NCBI GenBank assembly: GCA_900316665.1
Contig: ONDV01000013.1
Coordinates: forward strand, 1 to 32,295
DNA length: 32,295 nucleotides
Direction of reading: 5' to 3'
Source: an uncultured Lachnospiraceae bacterium
Lineage (GTDB): Bacteria; Bacillota; Clostridia; Lachnospirales; Lachnospiraceae
This document shows, one piece after another, positions 16,509-24,534 of this stretch. The notes beneath the pieces were generated by a model, which did no database searches, was not told the origin of the DNA, and was given only the letters and a program-made list of their open reading frames with translations. Every line of letters begins with the position of its first letter. Position 1 is the first letter of the stretch. Both the position numbers and the translations under genes were made by a program.

Positions 16509-17684
16509 ATGTTCGGGGAACTTTTGAAAGTTTTTAAAGAAAAGTTTGGAGAAGGCGGAGATATAAGGGGCTATTTCGCGCCGGGCAGAGTCAATCTTAT
16601 AGGAGAGCATACGGATTATAACGGCGGGCATGTCTTTCCATGTGCTCTTACTATGGGAAATTATGCCGTGGCAAGAAAGAGGGACGATGACATTATCCGC
16701 TGGTTCAACCTTACATATCCGGATAACGGAGTCATAGAGAAAAACATCAGGGAATTTGCACCTGAGGATAACGGTTTATGGTATGATTATCAGGAAGGCG
16801 TCGTGTGGGCATTTATGCAGAATGGTTTTCATGTTCCGCATGGATATGACATGGTAATGAAGTCAGATATGCCGGCAGGTTCAGGCCTCTCAGCATCAGC
16901 TTCGATCGAGGAACTTGCTGCTGTGATAATAAAGGACCTTTTTGATATAGACATGACTATGGTGGACTGCGCCAGGATGGGGCAGTATTCCGAAAATGAA
17001 TACAACGGAATGAACTGTGGAATAATGGATCAGTTTGCATCAGCCATGGGGAAAAAGGATAATGCCATTTTTCTGGATACATCGAACCTTCAATATGAAT
17101 ACGTTCCTCTCAATTTTACTGATGAGAAGATAATCATTACAAATTCGAAGGTCAAGCACAAGCTTGCCGGTTCTGCCTATAATGACAGACGGAGAGAATC
17201 GGAAGAGGCACTTTCGGATCTGAAAAAAGTATGCGATATAAAAACTCTGGGCGATCTCGACAACGAGACTTTCCGGAAGTATGAGGATGAAATTTCAGAT
17301 CCTGTCTGCAGGAAGAGAGCAAAGCATGCCGTTTCAGAGAACCAGAGGACTATAAAGGCAGTAGAATGCTTAAGAAATTCTGATCTTATTGCTTTCGGCC
17401 ATCTTATGAATGAGTCGCATGTATCTCTTCGTGATGATTACGAGGTATCATGTCCTGAACTTGATGTGCTGGCCGAGGAAGCATGGAAGCTTCCTTATGT
17501 GCTTGGCTCCAGGATGACCGGCGGTGGATTCGGAGGCTGCACTGTATCGATAGTAAAATCAGAAAATACTTCTGATTTCTGCGATGTTATCGCAAGAGAA
17601 TACAAGAAAAGGACAGGTCTTGACTGCGAATTCTATATCGCAGATCCGGGCGACGGAGCAGGCAGAAGACAGATCAATGATTAA
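16509..17684 (+). CDS. galK: Galactokinase
   Basis: GHMP-family kinase that phosphorylates galactose at C1 with ATP, the entry step of the Leloir pathway. The 391-residue protein carries the galactokinase signature GRVNLIGEHTDYNGG (26-40), the ATP-binding MPAGSGLSASAS motif, and the third GHMP motif TGGGFGGC near residues 337-344. AAGGAGG precedes the ATG. galT and galE are not next to it; instead a small membrane protein follows after 14 bases. The 90-base leader is T-rich and I found no convincing promoter in it. Specificity for galactose rather than a related sugar is inferred from the signature. Confidence 0.93.
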   Translation: MFGELLKVFKEKFGEGGDIRGYFAPGRVNLIGEHTDYNGGHVFPCALTMGNYAVARKRDDDIIRWFNLTYPDNGVIEKNIREFAPEDNGLWYDYQEGVVWAFMQNGFHVPHGYDMVMKSDMPAGSGLSASASIEELAAVIIKDLFDIDMTMVDCARMGQYSENEYNGMNCGIMDQFASAMGKKDNAIFLDTSNLQYEYVPLNFTDEKIIITNSKVKHKLAGSAYNDRRRESEEALSDLKKVCDIKTLGDLDNETFRKYEDEISDPVCRKRAKHAVSENQRTIKAVECLRNSDLIAFGHLMNESHVSLRDDYEVSCPELDVLAEEAWKLPYVLGSRMTGGGFGGCTVSIVKSENTSDFCDVIAREYKKRTGLDCEFYIADPGDGAGRRQIND

Positions 17685-17698
17685 ATGGAAGGCAATTT

Positions 17699-17950
17699 AT
17701 GTCACAGGCTAAAGTTGAAAAAAATAAGGAACTGAAGCGTAACAGGAAAAAGATCGTAAAACGGCAGAAATTTATGACCAGGATCTATATTCTTATTGCT
17801 GCTGCGGTAGCGTGCGCTTTGGCGGTCTGGATAGGATTTACGGCCAGACATTATTACAATAACTGGCGGGAGAAGAATCCTGTCACGACCAAGGTCGATT
17901 TGTCTGAGCTTACAAAATTCAGTCAGAGTCTTTCTGATTCATCGAATTGA
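17699..17950 (+). CDS. Small single-pass membrane protein, unknown function
   Basis: An 83-residue protein I do not recognise. Residues 1-26 are very basic (many Lys and Arg), 27-49 form one hydrophobic helix (IYILIAAAVACALAVWIGFTA lies within it), and the last 33 residues are polar. By the positive-inside rule the short basic end is cytoplasmic and the C-terminus outside. The ATG has GGAAGG seven bases upstream, and the gene lies 14 bases after galK, so it is probably co-transcribed. A hairpin follows. It is accepted as a gene because of spacing, ribosome site and a plausible membrane topology. Confidence 0.7.
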   Translation: MSQAKVEKNKELKRNRKKIVKRQKFMTRIYILIAAAVACALAVWIGFTARHYYNNWREKNPVTTKVDLSELTKFSQSLSDSSN

Positions 17951-17961
17951 TCTGGTTTTGT

Positions 17962-17995
17962 GTCAAATGGCATGCTTTTATGCGTGTCATTTGAC
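17962..17995 (+). terminator. Possible terminator after galK unit
   Basis: A 14-base stem (17962-17975 with 17982-17995, two wobble pairs) and a six-base loop follow the small membrane gene. The T-run is delayed to 18008-18013, so termination may be weak. The 3' arm starts a copy of the TTTGACCCTGTAAT element. Confidence 0.45.
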
Positions 17996-18033
17996 CCTGT
18001 AATAATCTTTTTTAAAAAAAATAAAAATAACTA

Positions 18034-18062
18034 TTGACATCAGCTTGATCGTCCTGTATTAT
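18034..18062 (+). promoter_or_regulatory. Strong predicted promoter of tRNA-Gly
   Basis: Perfect TTGACA (18034-18039), 17 bases, TATTAT (18057-18062). An A/T-rich tract just upstream looks like an UP element. The region after the -10 is GC-rich (CGCGAGCG), as is common for growth-rate-controlled stable RNA promoters. Confidence 0.85.
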
Positions 18063-18097
18063 ATACAAGTCGCGAGCGATAAGAGCTCACGAGTTAA

Positions 18098-18170
18098 GCG
18101 CGAATGGCTCAGTTGGTAGAGCACGTCCTTGCCAAGGACGGGGTCGCGGGTCCGAGTCCCGTTTCGCGCT
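18098..18170 (+). tRNA. tRNA-Gly (anticodon GCC)
   Basis: A full cloverleaf folds by eye: acceptor GCGCGAA pairs with TTCGCGC, the D stem is GCTC / GAGC, the anticodon stem CGTCC / GGACG encloses loop TTGCCAA with anticodon GCC, and the T stem is GCGGG / CCCGT (with a wobble). The discriminator is T, as usual for glycine tRNAs. CCA is not encoded. It is 73 bases long and lies alone between its promoter and a terminator. Confidence 0.95.
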
Positions 18171-18179
18171 CGATATATA

Positions 18180-18212
18180 GAGAATGCTGATGAGTCAGCA
18201 TTCTCTTTTTTT
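18180..18212 (+). terminator. Rho-independent terminator after tRNA-Gly
   Basis: A perfect 11-bp stem (18180-18190 with 18195-18205), a TGAG tetraloop and seven T residues. Only 43 bases separate it from the next gene. Confidence 0.9.
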
Positions 18213-18255
18213 GTGAAATGACTTCCGGAATGCAGACGTCCTGAGGAAGAATATT

Positions 18256-19242
18256 ATGATCACACTTAATGATTATCTGTACAACGGTGATACCATAATA
18301 AAGATCATGCACAATTTCGAGCATGACCTGCGGCTTGACGCCCAGTCAAGATCTGACAGGGTCGACCTGGCTCATGCTGATTATATAGCCGGAATCATAC
18401 AATTTCTGGAACATAATGATTTTCTGACATCGCAGTCTCAGAGAATTCGCGATTTCTATAAGCTGATGGCGGAGAAATACCCTTTTCTTGCGTTCACATT
18501 CAAGGGAAGAATAAAGTCTCTTATCCGTTCTGAGGAAAAATTTGACAGATATGTCATGAATGCCATTGAAGACGGATATCATAAGGACAAGAAGATACCG
18601 TCAGACGACTACATCATCTCACGCGCTTCTGACGTGAGAGACATCATTGCCTACAGGATAGTGATCTCGCTGCCGGTCTGCCATGTGCCTGTGGGAAGTG
18701 ACATGAACGCGATGGAGACCGGATTTTTGTATGAGATAGCAGATATGCTGCCGGATTTTCTCAGAGAAAGGGGGTTTGAGCCTGAGATTGTTCCTTTTGC
18801 TCTTAAACATCCTTCTGAAAAAATAAAAGAAGAGCTGAGACCGTATTATAAGGATTATGTTACTTATCCTACAAAGCTTGGGTATAAATCAATTCATATC
18901 TCCTTTCTCGATAAACCGAGCAAGACCAGAATCGAGGTGCAGATAAGGACAAAGGAGATGGATGATTACGCTGAGATAGGTTTTGCCGATCATGTGGCGT
19001 ATGAGAATGGCCAGAAAAAGAACGGTCATGACGATGCTATTCCCGAGGGATTTTCGGAATGGTACGATGAAGCTTATACCAGACTTAATAATCTTCAGAA
19101 TCTGGAATTAAAGAACTGCAATGTCAACATGTTCACGGCCGTCAGCAATATTTTAATGAATGACGGATGCGGACTTTATCGTGGCAGGCTGATTTTGCCA
19201 TACGAGCATTTGTCGCGTTTCCAGAATGATTTGATCGGATAA
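18256..19242 (+). CDS. RelA/SpoT-domain (p)ppGpp synthetase-like protein
   Basis: A 328-residue protein with a RelA/SpoT nucleotidyltransferase domain at about 80-250, the fold that makes (p)ppGpp from ATP and GDP/GTP. Matching segments are GRIKSLIR (84-91, basic ATP site), DVRDIIAYR (126-134, with the metal-binding aspartate probably D129), YPTKLGYKSIH (204-214, the conserved G-loop) and IEVQIRT (226-232, with the catalytic glutamate E227). No HD hydrolase motif, TGS or ACT domain is present, so it would be a synthetase-only small alarmone synthetase, longer than the usual RelP/RelQ. The N- and C-terminal parts are unfamiliar. GAGGAA precedes the ATG. The decarboxylase gene begins three bases after its stop. 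Activity is inferred, not shown. Confidence 0.82.
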   Translation: MITLNDYLYNGDTIIKIMHNFEHDLRLDAQSRSDRVDLAHADYIAGIIQFLEHNDFLTSQSQRIRDFYKLMAEKYPFLAFTFKGRIKSLIRSEEKFDRYVMNAIEDGYHKDKKIPSDDYIISRASDVRDIIAYRIVISLPVCHVPVGSDMNAMETGFLYEIADMLPDFLRERGFEPEIVPFALKHPSEKIKEELRPYYKDYVTYPTKLGYKSIHISFLDKPSKTRIEVQIRTKEMDDYAEIGFADHVAYENGQKKNGHDDAIPEGFSEWYDEAYTRLNNLQNLELKNCNVNMFTAVSNILMNDGCGLYRGRLILPYEHLSRFQNDLIG

Positions 19243-19245
19243 ATC

Positions 19246-20715
19246 ATGTGTATCGATAAGAAGCTGTATGAATATTCAAAGTCGGGTTTTATCCCCATGC
19301 ATATGCCAGGGCATATGAGAAGGAGACCCGGTGAAGAGAAGCGGGCATCCTGGCCTGATCCATATTCCATCGATATTACGGAAATAAATGGATTCGACAA
19401 TCTGAACAGACCTTGTGACATATATGTTTCACTTCAGAAAGAATTAGCCGGATTATATCACTGTGACAGAGCCTATATATCAGTAGGTGGGTCTACCTGT
19501 GGAAATCTGGCAATGATATACACCTGTCTTCATGACGGAGATCATGCTCTGACAGCAGCTGACTGTCATAAAAGCGTCTGGCATGGTCTGGCGCTTTCCC
19601 ATGCCATACCGCTTCTTTTGGATCCTGTTACTGATGAGAACGGAATCTCTATGGGATATGATCCGAAAGAAATAAATGAATATCTTGAAAAAGACAGCCA
19701 AATAAAGGCAGTAATAATAACAAGCCCAACTTATGAGGGTGTGGAATCTGATATTCCTGCAATATCTGATATTTGCAAAAAAAATAAAGTTCTTCTGATA
19801 GTAGACGCGGCTCATGGAGCACACTCGGTATTTTCCGATGCTGACGGGAAGGCTCTTTTTTGCCATAATCCAATTGAAGCCGGAGCTGACATGGCTGTCG
19901 TCAGTCTGCATAAGACCCTGCCGGCTCTTACTCAGACTGCCTGTATTCTTTTAAATGAGTCAAACATTTATCACGAGGATCTTGAGGAAAGCATAAGAAT
20001 TTTCCAGACAAGCTCTCCCTCTTATGTTCTTACATCGTCGGTTTCAGAATGCCTGTCATTTATTAAAGATAAGGGTGCTTATGCCGGAGAGCGTTTTTTT
20101 TCTGACCTGAAAACCTTCTATGAAAAGACATCTGCATTTAAATCTCTGAGGGTAATGAAACCGGGAGTGATCGAAGGATATCCTGCAATCTGGCGAGACC
20201 CGACTAAAATAGTAATTATTACTGATAAGGCAAAAATTACCGGCAAGGCTCTTTCTGACATGTTAAGAGATGAGATGATCGAATGTGAGATGGCCATGCA
20301 CAGCTTCTGTCTCGCCATGACGAGCGTAGCGACTGCGAGATCTGATCTTGAATGGTTATACCGTGCGCTTCTTGCAATAGACAAAAAGATTTCCGGGTCT
20401 GGAAAATCTGCATATGATGACAAGGCTTATCATAGTATAATAGAGAAAAGAAATCCGACGGAAAAGAGAAAAATAAGGCTTGATCTTTCGGCTGCATCCA
20501 GGCAAAAGTGGAGATACGAGAATCTTTATGACGCATCAGGTCTTATCGCGAGAGACATTGTATCGGTCTACCCTCCGGGTGTGCCGGCTCTGATTCCGGG
20601 ACAGGAGATAGACAGGACAATAATAAATTCCATCAGGCAGGCTCTTTCAGACGGACTATCTGTAGATGGCATTTATAAGGGAAAGATTCGTGTAATTGAC
20701 GGGAGAAGCGACTAG
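19246..20715 (+). CDS. Orn/Lys/Arg decarboxylase-type PLP enzyme
   Basis: A 489-residue fold-type I PLP enzyme of the short (Bacillus-type) Orn/Lys/Arg decarboxylase group, which lacks the N-terminal wing domain of E. coli LdcI. Family marks are PMHMPGH (17-23), the PLP-contacting DAAHGAH (188-193), the PLP lysine K223 in SLHKTLPALTQ, and the C-terminal PPGVPALIPGQ. After HMPGH the usual Lys-Gly-Gly is replaced by MRR, which may alter the entrance region. Likely substrates are arginine or lysine, leading to polyamines, but sequence alone does not choose. The ribosome site is weak, so coupling to the upstream alarmone synthetase gene is likely. The membrane-protein gene starts within four bases of the stop. 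Confidence 0.85.
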   Translation: MCIDKKLYEYSKSGFIPMHMPGHMRRRPGEEKRASWPDPYSIDITEINGFDNLNRPCDIYVSLQKELAGLYHCDRAYISVGGSTCGNLAMIYTCLHDGDHALTAADCHKSVWHGLALSHAIPLLLDPVTDENGISMGYDPKEINEYLEKDSQIKAVIITSPTYEGVESDIPAISDICKKNKVLLIVDAAHGAHSVFSDADGKALFCHNPIEAGADMAVVSLHKTLPALTQTACILLNESNIYHEDLEESIRIFQTSSPSYVLTSSVSECLSFIKDKGAYAGERFFSDLKTFYEKTSAFKSLRVMKPGVIEGYPAIWRDPTKIVIITDKAKITGKALSDMLRDEMIECEMAMHSFCLAMTSVATARSDLEWLYRALLAIDKKISGSGKSAYDDKAYHSIIEKRNPTEKRKIRLDLSAASRQKWRYENLYDASGLIARDIVSVYPPGVPALIPGQEIDRTIINSIRQALSDGLSVDGIYKGKIRVIDGRSD

Positions 20716-20717
20716 TG

Positions 20718-21152
20718 ATGGTATTTCTTATAATATTAATTCTTAATATTTTCGGGCTGACGGCAGGTCTTTTGATTCCCTGCAGGATCAGGCGCCGTTT
20801 TTTTGCTTCTCATGGAGAGATGCCGCCCGGAAACATATATCTTGTTCTGCTTCAGTCTCTGATACTAATAATAATTGCTGCTCTTTCCTTCAGGATCCGT
20901 TTTTTTCTGAAGCATCCGCTTGGATTTATGATACCGGTATATTTATATACGGCTTTTCTTGTCATATCTGTAAAGACCGTATATCATCAGGTGATGGGAA
21001 AATTCGACAACGATCCTGATGCAAGATATGCGGCTCTGTCCGTTTCCCTTCTTTCGTATTCCATTTTTGCTGCTCCAATAATAACGATAATAGTTTTGAT
21101 ATCACATTTCATGGAGAAACGGCGTTTTTTAAGATCCATAACAGAGGACTGA
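20718..21152 (+). CDS. Four-helix membrane protein, unknown function
   Basis: A 144-residue hydrophobic protein I do not recognise. Four likely membrane helices lie near residues 2-20, 42-60, 66-90 and 106-130, joined by short loops rich in Arg and Lys (RIRRR after helix 1, EKRR after helix 4). Both the basic loops and the even helix count suggest cytoplasmic ends or a paired-hairpin layout; the exact topology is not fixed. The ATG at 20718 lies three bases after the decarboxylase stop (a GTG at 20715 overlaps it). It could be a transporter fragment partner or regulator for the decarboxylase product, but that is speculation. Confidence 0.7.
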   Translation: MVFLIILILNIFGLTAGLLIPCRIRRRFFASHGEMPPGNIYLVLLQSLILIIIAALSFRIRFFLKHPLGFMIPVYLYTAFLVISVKTVYHQVMGKFDNDPDARYAALSVSLLSYSIFAAPIITIIVLISHFMEKRRFLRSITED

Positions 21153-21164
21153 AACCTCGATGTA

Positions 21165-21193
21165 TTGAAAAATCGTTGATTCTGAGATAAAAT
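21165..21193 (+). promoter_or_regulatory. Predicted promoter of thyA-folA (and possibly ilvBN)
   Basis: TTGAAA at 21165-21170, 17 bases, TAAAAT at 21188-21193. It leaves a leader of about 130 bases before thyA, containing a 7-bp hairpin (ATTTTGC 21268-21274 with GCAAAAT 21286-21292). Confidence 0.6.
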
Positions 21194-21332
21194 AATAAGA
21201 CTGCTGAAGATACTTTCGGCACTTGAATAATAAGAATAGAACCGGTAAGGAATCCTTTGTTTACTTGATTTTGCGCTTGTCAAAAGCAAAATAAATTGAA
21301 GGATCATAGACCGTAAGATCAAGAGGCACGTG

Positions 21333-22250
21333 ATGAGTAAAGCAGATGATATTTTCATTGAAATGTGTAAAAGCATTATTGAGACCGGCACATCTACAAA
21401 AGGAGAGAAAGTCCGTCCCCACTGGCCTGACGGTACGAGCGCATATACCATAAAGAAATTCGGTGTAGTGAACAGATATGATCTCTCGGAAGAATTTCCG
21501 GCAATTACTCTTCGACGTACGGCTTTGAAGTCCGCCTGTGATGAGATGCTTTGGATCTGGCAGAGGAAGTCAAATAATATTCATGATCTCAATTCTCATA
21601 TCTGGGATGAATGGGCTGATGAGAACGGCTCCATAGGCAAGGCCTATGGTTATCAGATGAAGCAGCGTCATTTATATACAGATATTACAGAAGACGGACT
21701 ATTACATGCCTTCGGTGATTCATACGAGACCCATGTGACGGTCAAGGATGGGAAGTTCTATATGGATCAGGTTGACAGAGTCATATATGATCTGAAAAAC
21801 AATCCCTTCAGCCGCAGGATAATCACGACTATATACAATCCGGCTGAACTTTGGGAGATGAGACTGCAGCCCTGCGCCTACTCAATGACATTCAATGTAA
21901 CAGAAGGAAAAGATTCGCGGCTTATATTAAATGCCGTTTTGAATCAGAGATCTCAGGATGTGCTGGCAGCCAATAACTGGAACGTCTGTCAGTACGCTAT
22001 CCTCGTTTATATGCTGGCTCAGGTCTGCGGGATGGTTCCGGGTGAACTGGTTCATGTGATAGCTGACGCCCATATTTATGACAGGCATGTGCCTCTTATA
22101 AAGGAACTTATTTCACGACCGACTTATCCGGCTCCGCATTTCAGTCTGAATCCTGAAATACACGATTTCTACAGCTTTACGCCTGATGATATAATAGTAA
22201 GTGACTATGAGCATGGGCCTCAGATAAAGGATATTCCTATTGCAATCTGA
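21333..22250 (+). CDS. thyA: Thymidylate synthase (ThyA type)
   Basis: Methylates dUMP to dTMP with methylene-tetrahydrofolate, leaving dihydrofolate for FolA. The 305-residue protein keeps the catalytic cysteine C181 in LQPCAYS, the phosphate-binding QRSQD (205-209) and the dUMP-binding asparagine in NNWNVCQY. The His that follows the catalytic cysteine in E. coli ThyA is Ala here. The WIWQRKSNNIHDLN opening (74-87) resembles the Bacillus subtilis ThyA branch. About 25 extra residues lie around 112-140. ATG 21333 follows AGAGG; a GTG at 21330 is adjacent. folA begins 29 bases later. Confidence 0.93.
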   Translation: MSKADDIFIEMCKSIIETGTSTKGEKVRPHWPDGTSAYTIKKFGVVNRYDLSEEFPAITLRRTALKSACDEMLWIWQRKSNNIHDLNSHIWDEWADENGSIGKAYGYQMKQRHLYTDITEDGLLHAFGDSYETHVTVKDGKFYMDQVDRVIYDLKNNPFSRRIITTIYNPAELWEMRLQPCAYSMTFNVTEGKDSRLILNAVLNQRSQDVLAANNWNVCQYAILVYMLAQVCGMVPGELVHVIADAHIYDRHVPLIKELISRPTYPAPHFSLNPEIHDFYSFTPDDIIVSDYEHGPQIKDIPIAI

Positions 22251-22279
22251 CATCTACAGAAAATTTTGGGAGATTTTTT

Positions 22280-22777
22280 ATGAATCTGATAGTAAACGCG
22301 GACAGAAACTGGGGAATAGGTTTTAAAAACAGCCTGCTTGTCCGTATTCCGAACGATATGAAATTTTTCAGACAGCATACGCTAGGGAAAATAGTGGTCT
22401 GCGGAAGACATACGCTTTTAAGCTTTCCCGGACAGAGACCGCTTCCGGACAGGACAACTGTTGTGCTGTCAAGAAATCCGGACTATAAAGTAAAGAACGC
22501 CTATATGGCAAAATCAGTCGATGAAGTTCTGGCTCTTTCAATTGAGAATGGATGGAAAAGCGAAGACATCTATGTGATAGGCGGAGAAATGGTATATAAA
22601 TCTTTTCTTCCATATTGCGACAGGGCATATGTTACAAGGACCGATATGGCATATGAGGCTGACGCCTATTTTCCGGATCTTGAAAAAGATCCTGACTGGG
22701 AGCTTACCTTTGAGTCCGATGAAGAGACATATTATGATATTGTCTATCACTATACGACTTGGGAACGAAGACATTAA
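22280..22777 (+). CDS. folA: Dihydrofolate reductase
   Basis: Reduces the dihydrofolate released by ThyA to tetrahydrofolate with NADPH. The 165-residue protein has the family opening NADRNWGIGFKNSLL, the catalytic acidic residue in RIPNDMKFF, the NADPH-binding VVCGRHTL and LSRNP segments, and the IYVIGGEMVY motif near 97-106. Length is standard. GGGAG lies eight bases before the ATG. Placement after thyA is a classic functional pair. ilvB starts 17 bases after the stop, so transcription probably continues into it. Confidence 0.94.
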   Translation: MNLIVNADRNWGIGFKNSLLVRIPNDMKFFRQHTLGKIVVCGRHTLLSFPGQRPLPDRTTVVLSRNPDYKVKNAYMAKSVDEVLALSIENGWKSEDIYVIGGEMVYKSFLPYCDRAYVTRTDMAYEADAYFPDLEKDPDWELTFESDEETYYDIVYHYTTWERRH

Positions 22778-22794
22778 TTAGTGGTGCTGAAATT

Positions 22795-24516
22795 ATGAAT
22801 ATAACCGGCAGAAAATTATTTGTAAAGGCTCTGGAGGCAGAGCATGTAGACAAGCTTTTTGCATATCCCGGCGGCATGATCAACGAGCTGACGGATGAGC
22901 TTTATAAAGTTTCTGATAAGATAGAGACGATTCTGGGACGGCATGAGCAGGCTGTTGTTCATGAAGCCGAAGGATACGCCAAGGCTACCGGGCGTCCTGG
23001 TGTGGCGCTTGTAACGTCTGGTCCCGGAGCAACAAATACCATTACAGCTATCGCCGACGCTCACTATGACAGCGTACCGCTTGTCGTCTTTACAGGACAG
23101 GTGCCTCAGGAACTTATAGGAAATGACGCCTTTCAGGAAGTTGATATAGTCGGGATGACAAGATCCGTCGTGAAATACGGCGTGACCGTGAGAGACAGAA
23201 AAGATCTTGGAAGAATAATAAAGATGGCTTTCTATATAGCATCGACCGGAAGACCGGGACCGGTGCTTGTTGACATACCGAAAGATATCCAGAAAGCCGA
23301 AGGAGAAAGCGAATATCCTGAGAGCGTAGATATAAGAGGTTATAAGCCTAATACATCTGTCCATATAGGTCAGCTGAAGAAGGCCTATAAGCTTTTGAAG
23401 TCAGCAAAGAAACCTCTTATTCTGGCCGGCGGAGGCGTGAGGATAAGCAGGGCTGAGTCCTTACTCACAGAGCTTTCACACAGGATGAATATACCGGTGG
23501 TCACGACGGTGATGGGGCGCGGCGCTATAGATACAGATGATCCGATGTTTGTCGGAGATCTGGGACTGCATGGCTCGTATGCATCCAATATGGCCGTATC
23601 ACACTGTGATGTCCTTTTTTCTGTGGGAACCAGATTCAACGACAGGATTACAGGAGATCTGAATGAATTCGCTCCTCATGCGAAAATAATCCATGTAGAC
23701 ATTGATACTTCATCCATATCCAGAAATGTGGTGGTCGATGTGCCGATCACAGCTGATGCGGGTCTTACCTTTCAAAAGCTGCTTGAGTGGGCAGAGCCTT
23801 CAATAAATAAGAAATGGCTGGATGAGATAGAGTCATGGAAGAAAGACCATCCCATGGAAATGCCTAAGAAAGGCATGACTCCGCAGAAAATAATAAATGC
23901 AATAGACAAGGTCTATCCGAAAGGATACATAGTGACTGATGTGGGACAGCATCAGATGTGGACGACGCAGTTTGCTCATCTGGGACCGGAAAGGCACTTG
24001 ATCACATCGGGCGGACTGGGAACAATGGGATTCGGCTTTCCGGCGGCAGTCGGGGCAGCAATCGGTTCTCCTGAGTCTGATGTGGTTCTTATTACCGGTG
24101 ACGGCGGTTTTCAGATGAATATGCAGGAGATGGCCACAGCCGTAAATATGGGTGTACCAGTAAAGATAATGATTTTCAATAATCAGTATCTTGGCATGGT
24201 CAGACAGCAGCAGCAGCTTTTCTACGGCAAGCGTTATTCGATCACATGCTTAAGGAAAAACAGATCATGTCCTCCTGACTGCAAGGGACCCCACGGCACC
24301 TGTCCTCCATACGAGCCTGACTTTATCAAATGGGGCGAAAGCTACGGAGTGAGGGGAATCAGAGTGACTCAGGAATCCGAAATCGAAGAGGCACTGAATG
24401 AGTCAAAAAAAGTTTTGGATCGCCCTTTTATTATAGAATTCGCAGTCTCATCGGACGAGCTCGTGCTTCCCATGGTGAAGCCTGGCGGAGCTGAAGATGA
24501 TATGATACTTCCGTGA
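22795..24516 (+). CDS. ilvB: Acetolactate synthase large subunit with a four-Cys insertion
   Basis: ThDP enzyme joining two pyruvates (or pyruvate and 2-ketobutyrate), the first common step to branched-chain amino acids. The 573-residue protein has the catalytic glutamate E51, GQVPQELIGNDAFQE near 101-115, and the ThDP motif GDGG...NN (435-463). Two oddities lie together. The Trp of the usual MVRQWQ is Gln (Q472). A short insertion at 485-503 has four cysteines spaced C-x6-C-x3-C-x6-C, flanked by prolines. The sequence is in frame and the flanking segments are normal, so this is not a frameshift. ATG 22795 is used; an in-frame start at 22759 overlaps folA. ilvN follows after 18 bases. Confidence 0.94.
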   Translation: MNITGRKLFVKALEAEHVDKLFAYPGGMINELTDELYKVSDKIETILGRHEQAVVHEAEGYAKATGRPGVALVTSGPGATNTITAIADAHYDSVPLVVFTGQVPQELIGNDAFQEVDIVGMTRSVVKYGVTVRDRKDLGRIIKMAFYIASTGRPGPVLVDIPKDIQKAEGESEYPESVDIRGYKPNTSVHIGQLKKAYKLLKSAKKPLILAGGGVRISRAESLLTELSHRMNIPVVTTVMGRGAIDTDDPMFVGDLGLHGSYASNMAVSHCDVLFSVGTRFNDRITGDLNEFAPHAKIIHVDIDTSSISRNVVVDVPITADAGLTFQKLLEWAEPSINKKWLDEIESWKKDHPMEMPKKGMTPQKIINAIDKVYPKGYIVTDVGQHQMWTTQFAHLGPERHLITSGGLGTMGFGFPAAVGAAIGSPESDVVLITGDGGFQMNMQEMATAVNMGVPVKIMIFNNQYLGMVRQQQQLFYGKRYSITCLRKNRSCPPDCKGPHGTCPPYEPDFIKWGESYGVRGIRVTQESEIEEALNESKKVLDRPFIIEFAVSSDELVLPMVKPGGAEDDMILP

Positions 24517-24534
24517 TATTTTAGAGGTAGTGGT

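Noticed and set aside
22759..22794. Upstream start for ilvB
   Set aside because: It lies in the end of folA and adds residues not found in the family; ATG 22795 fits.
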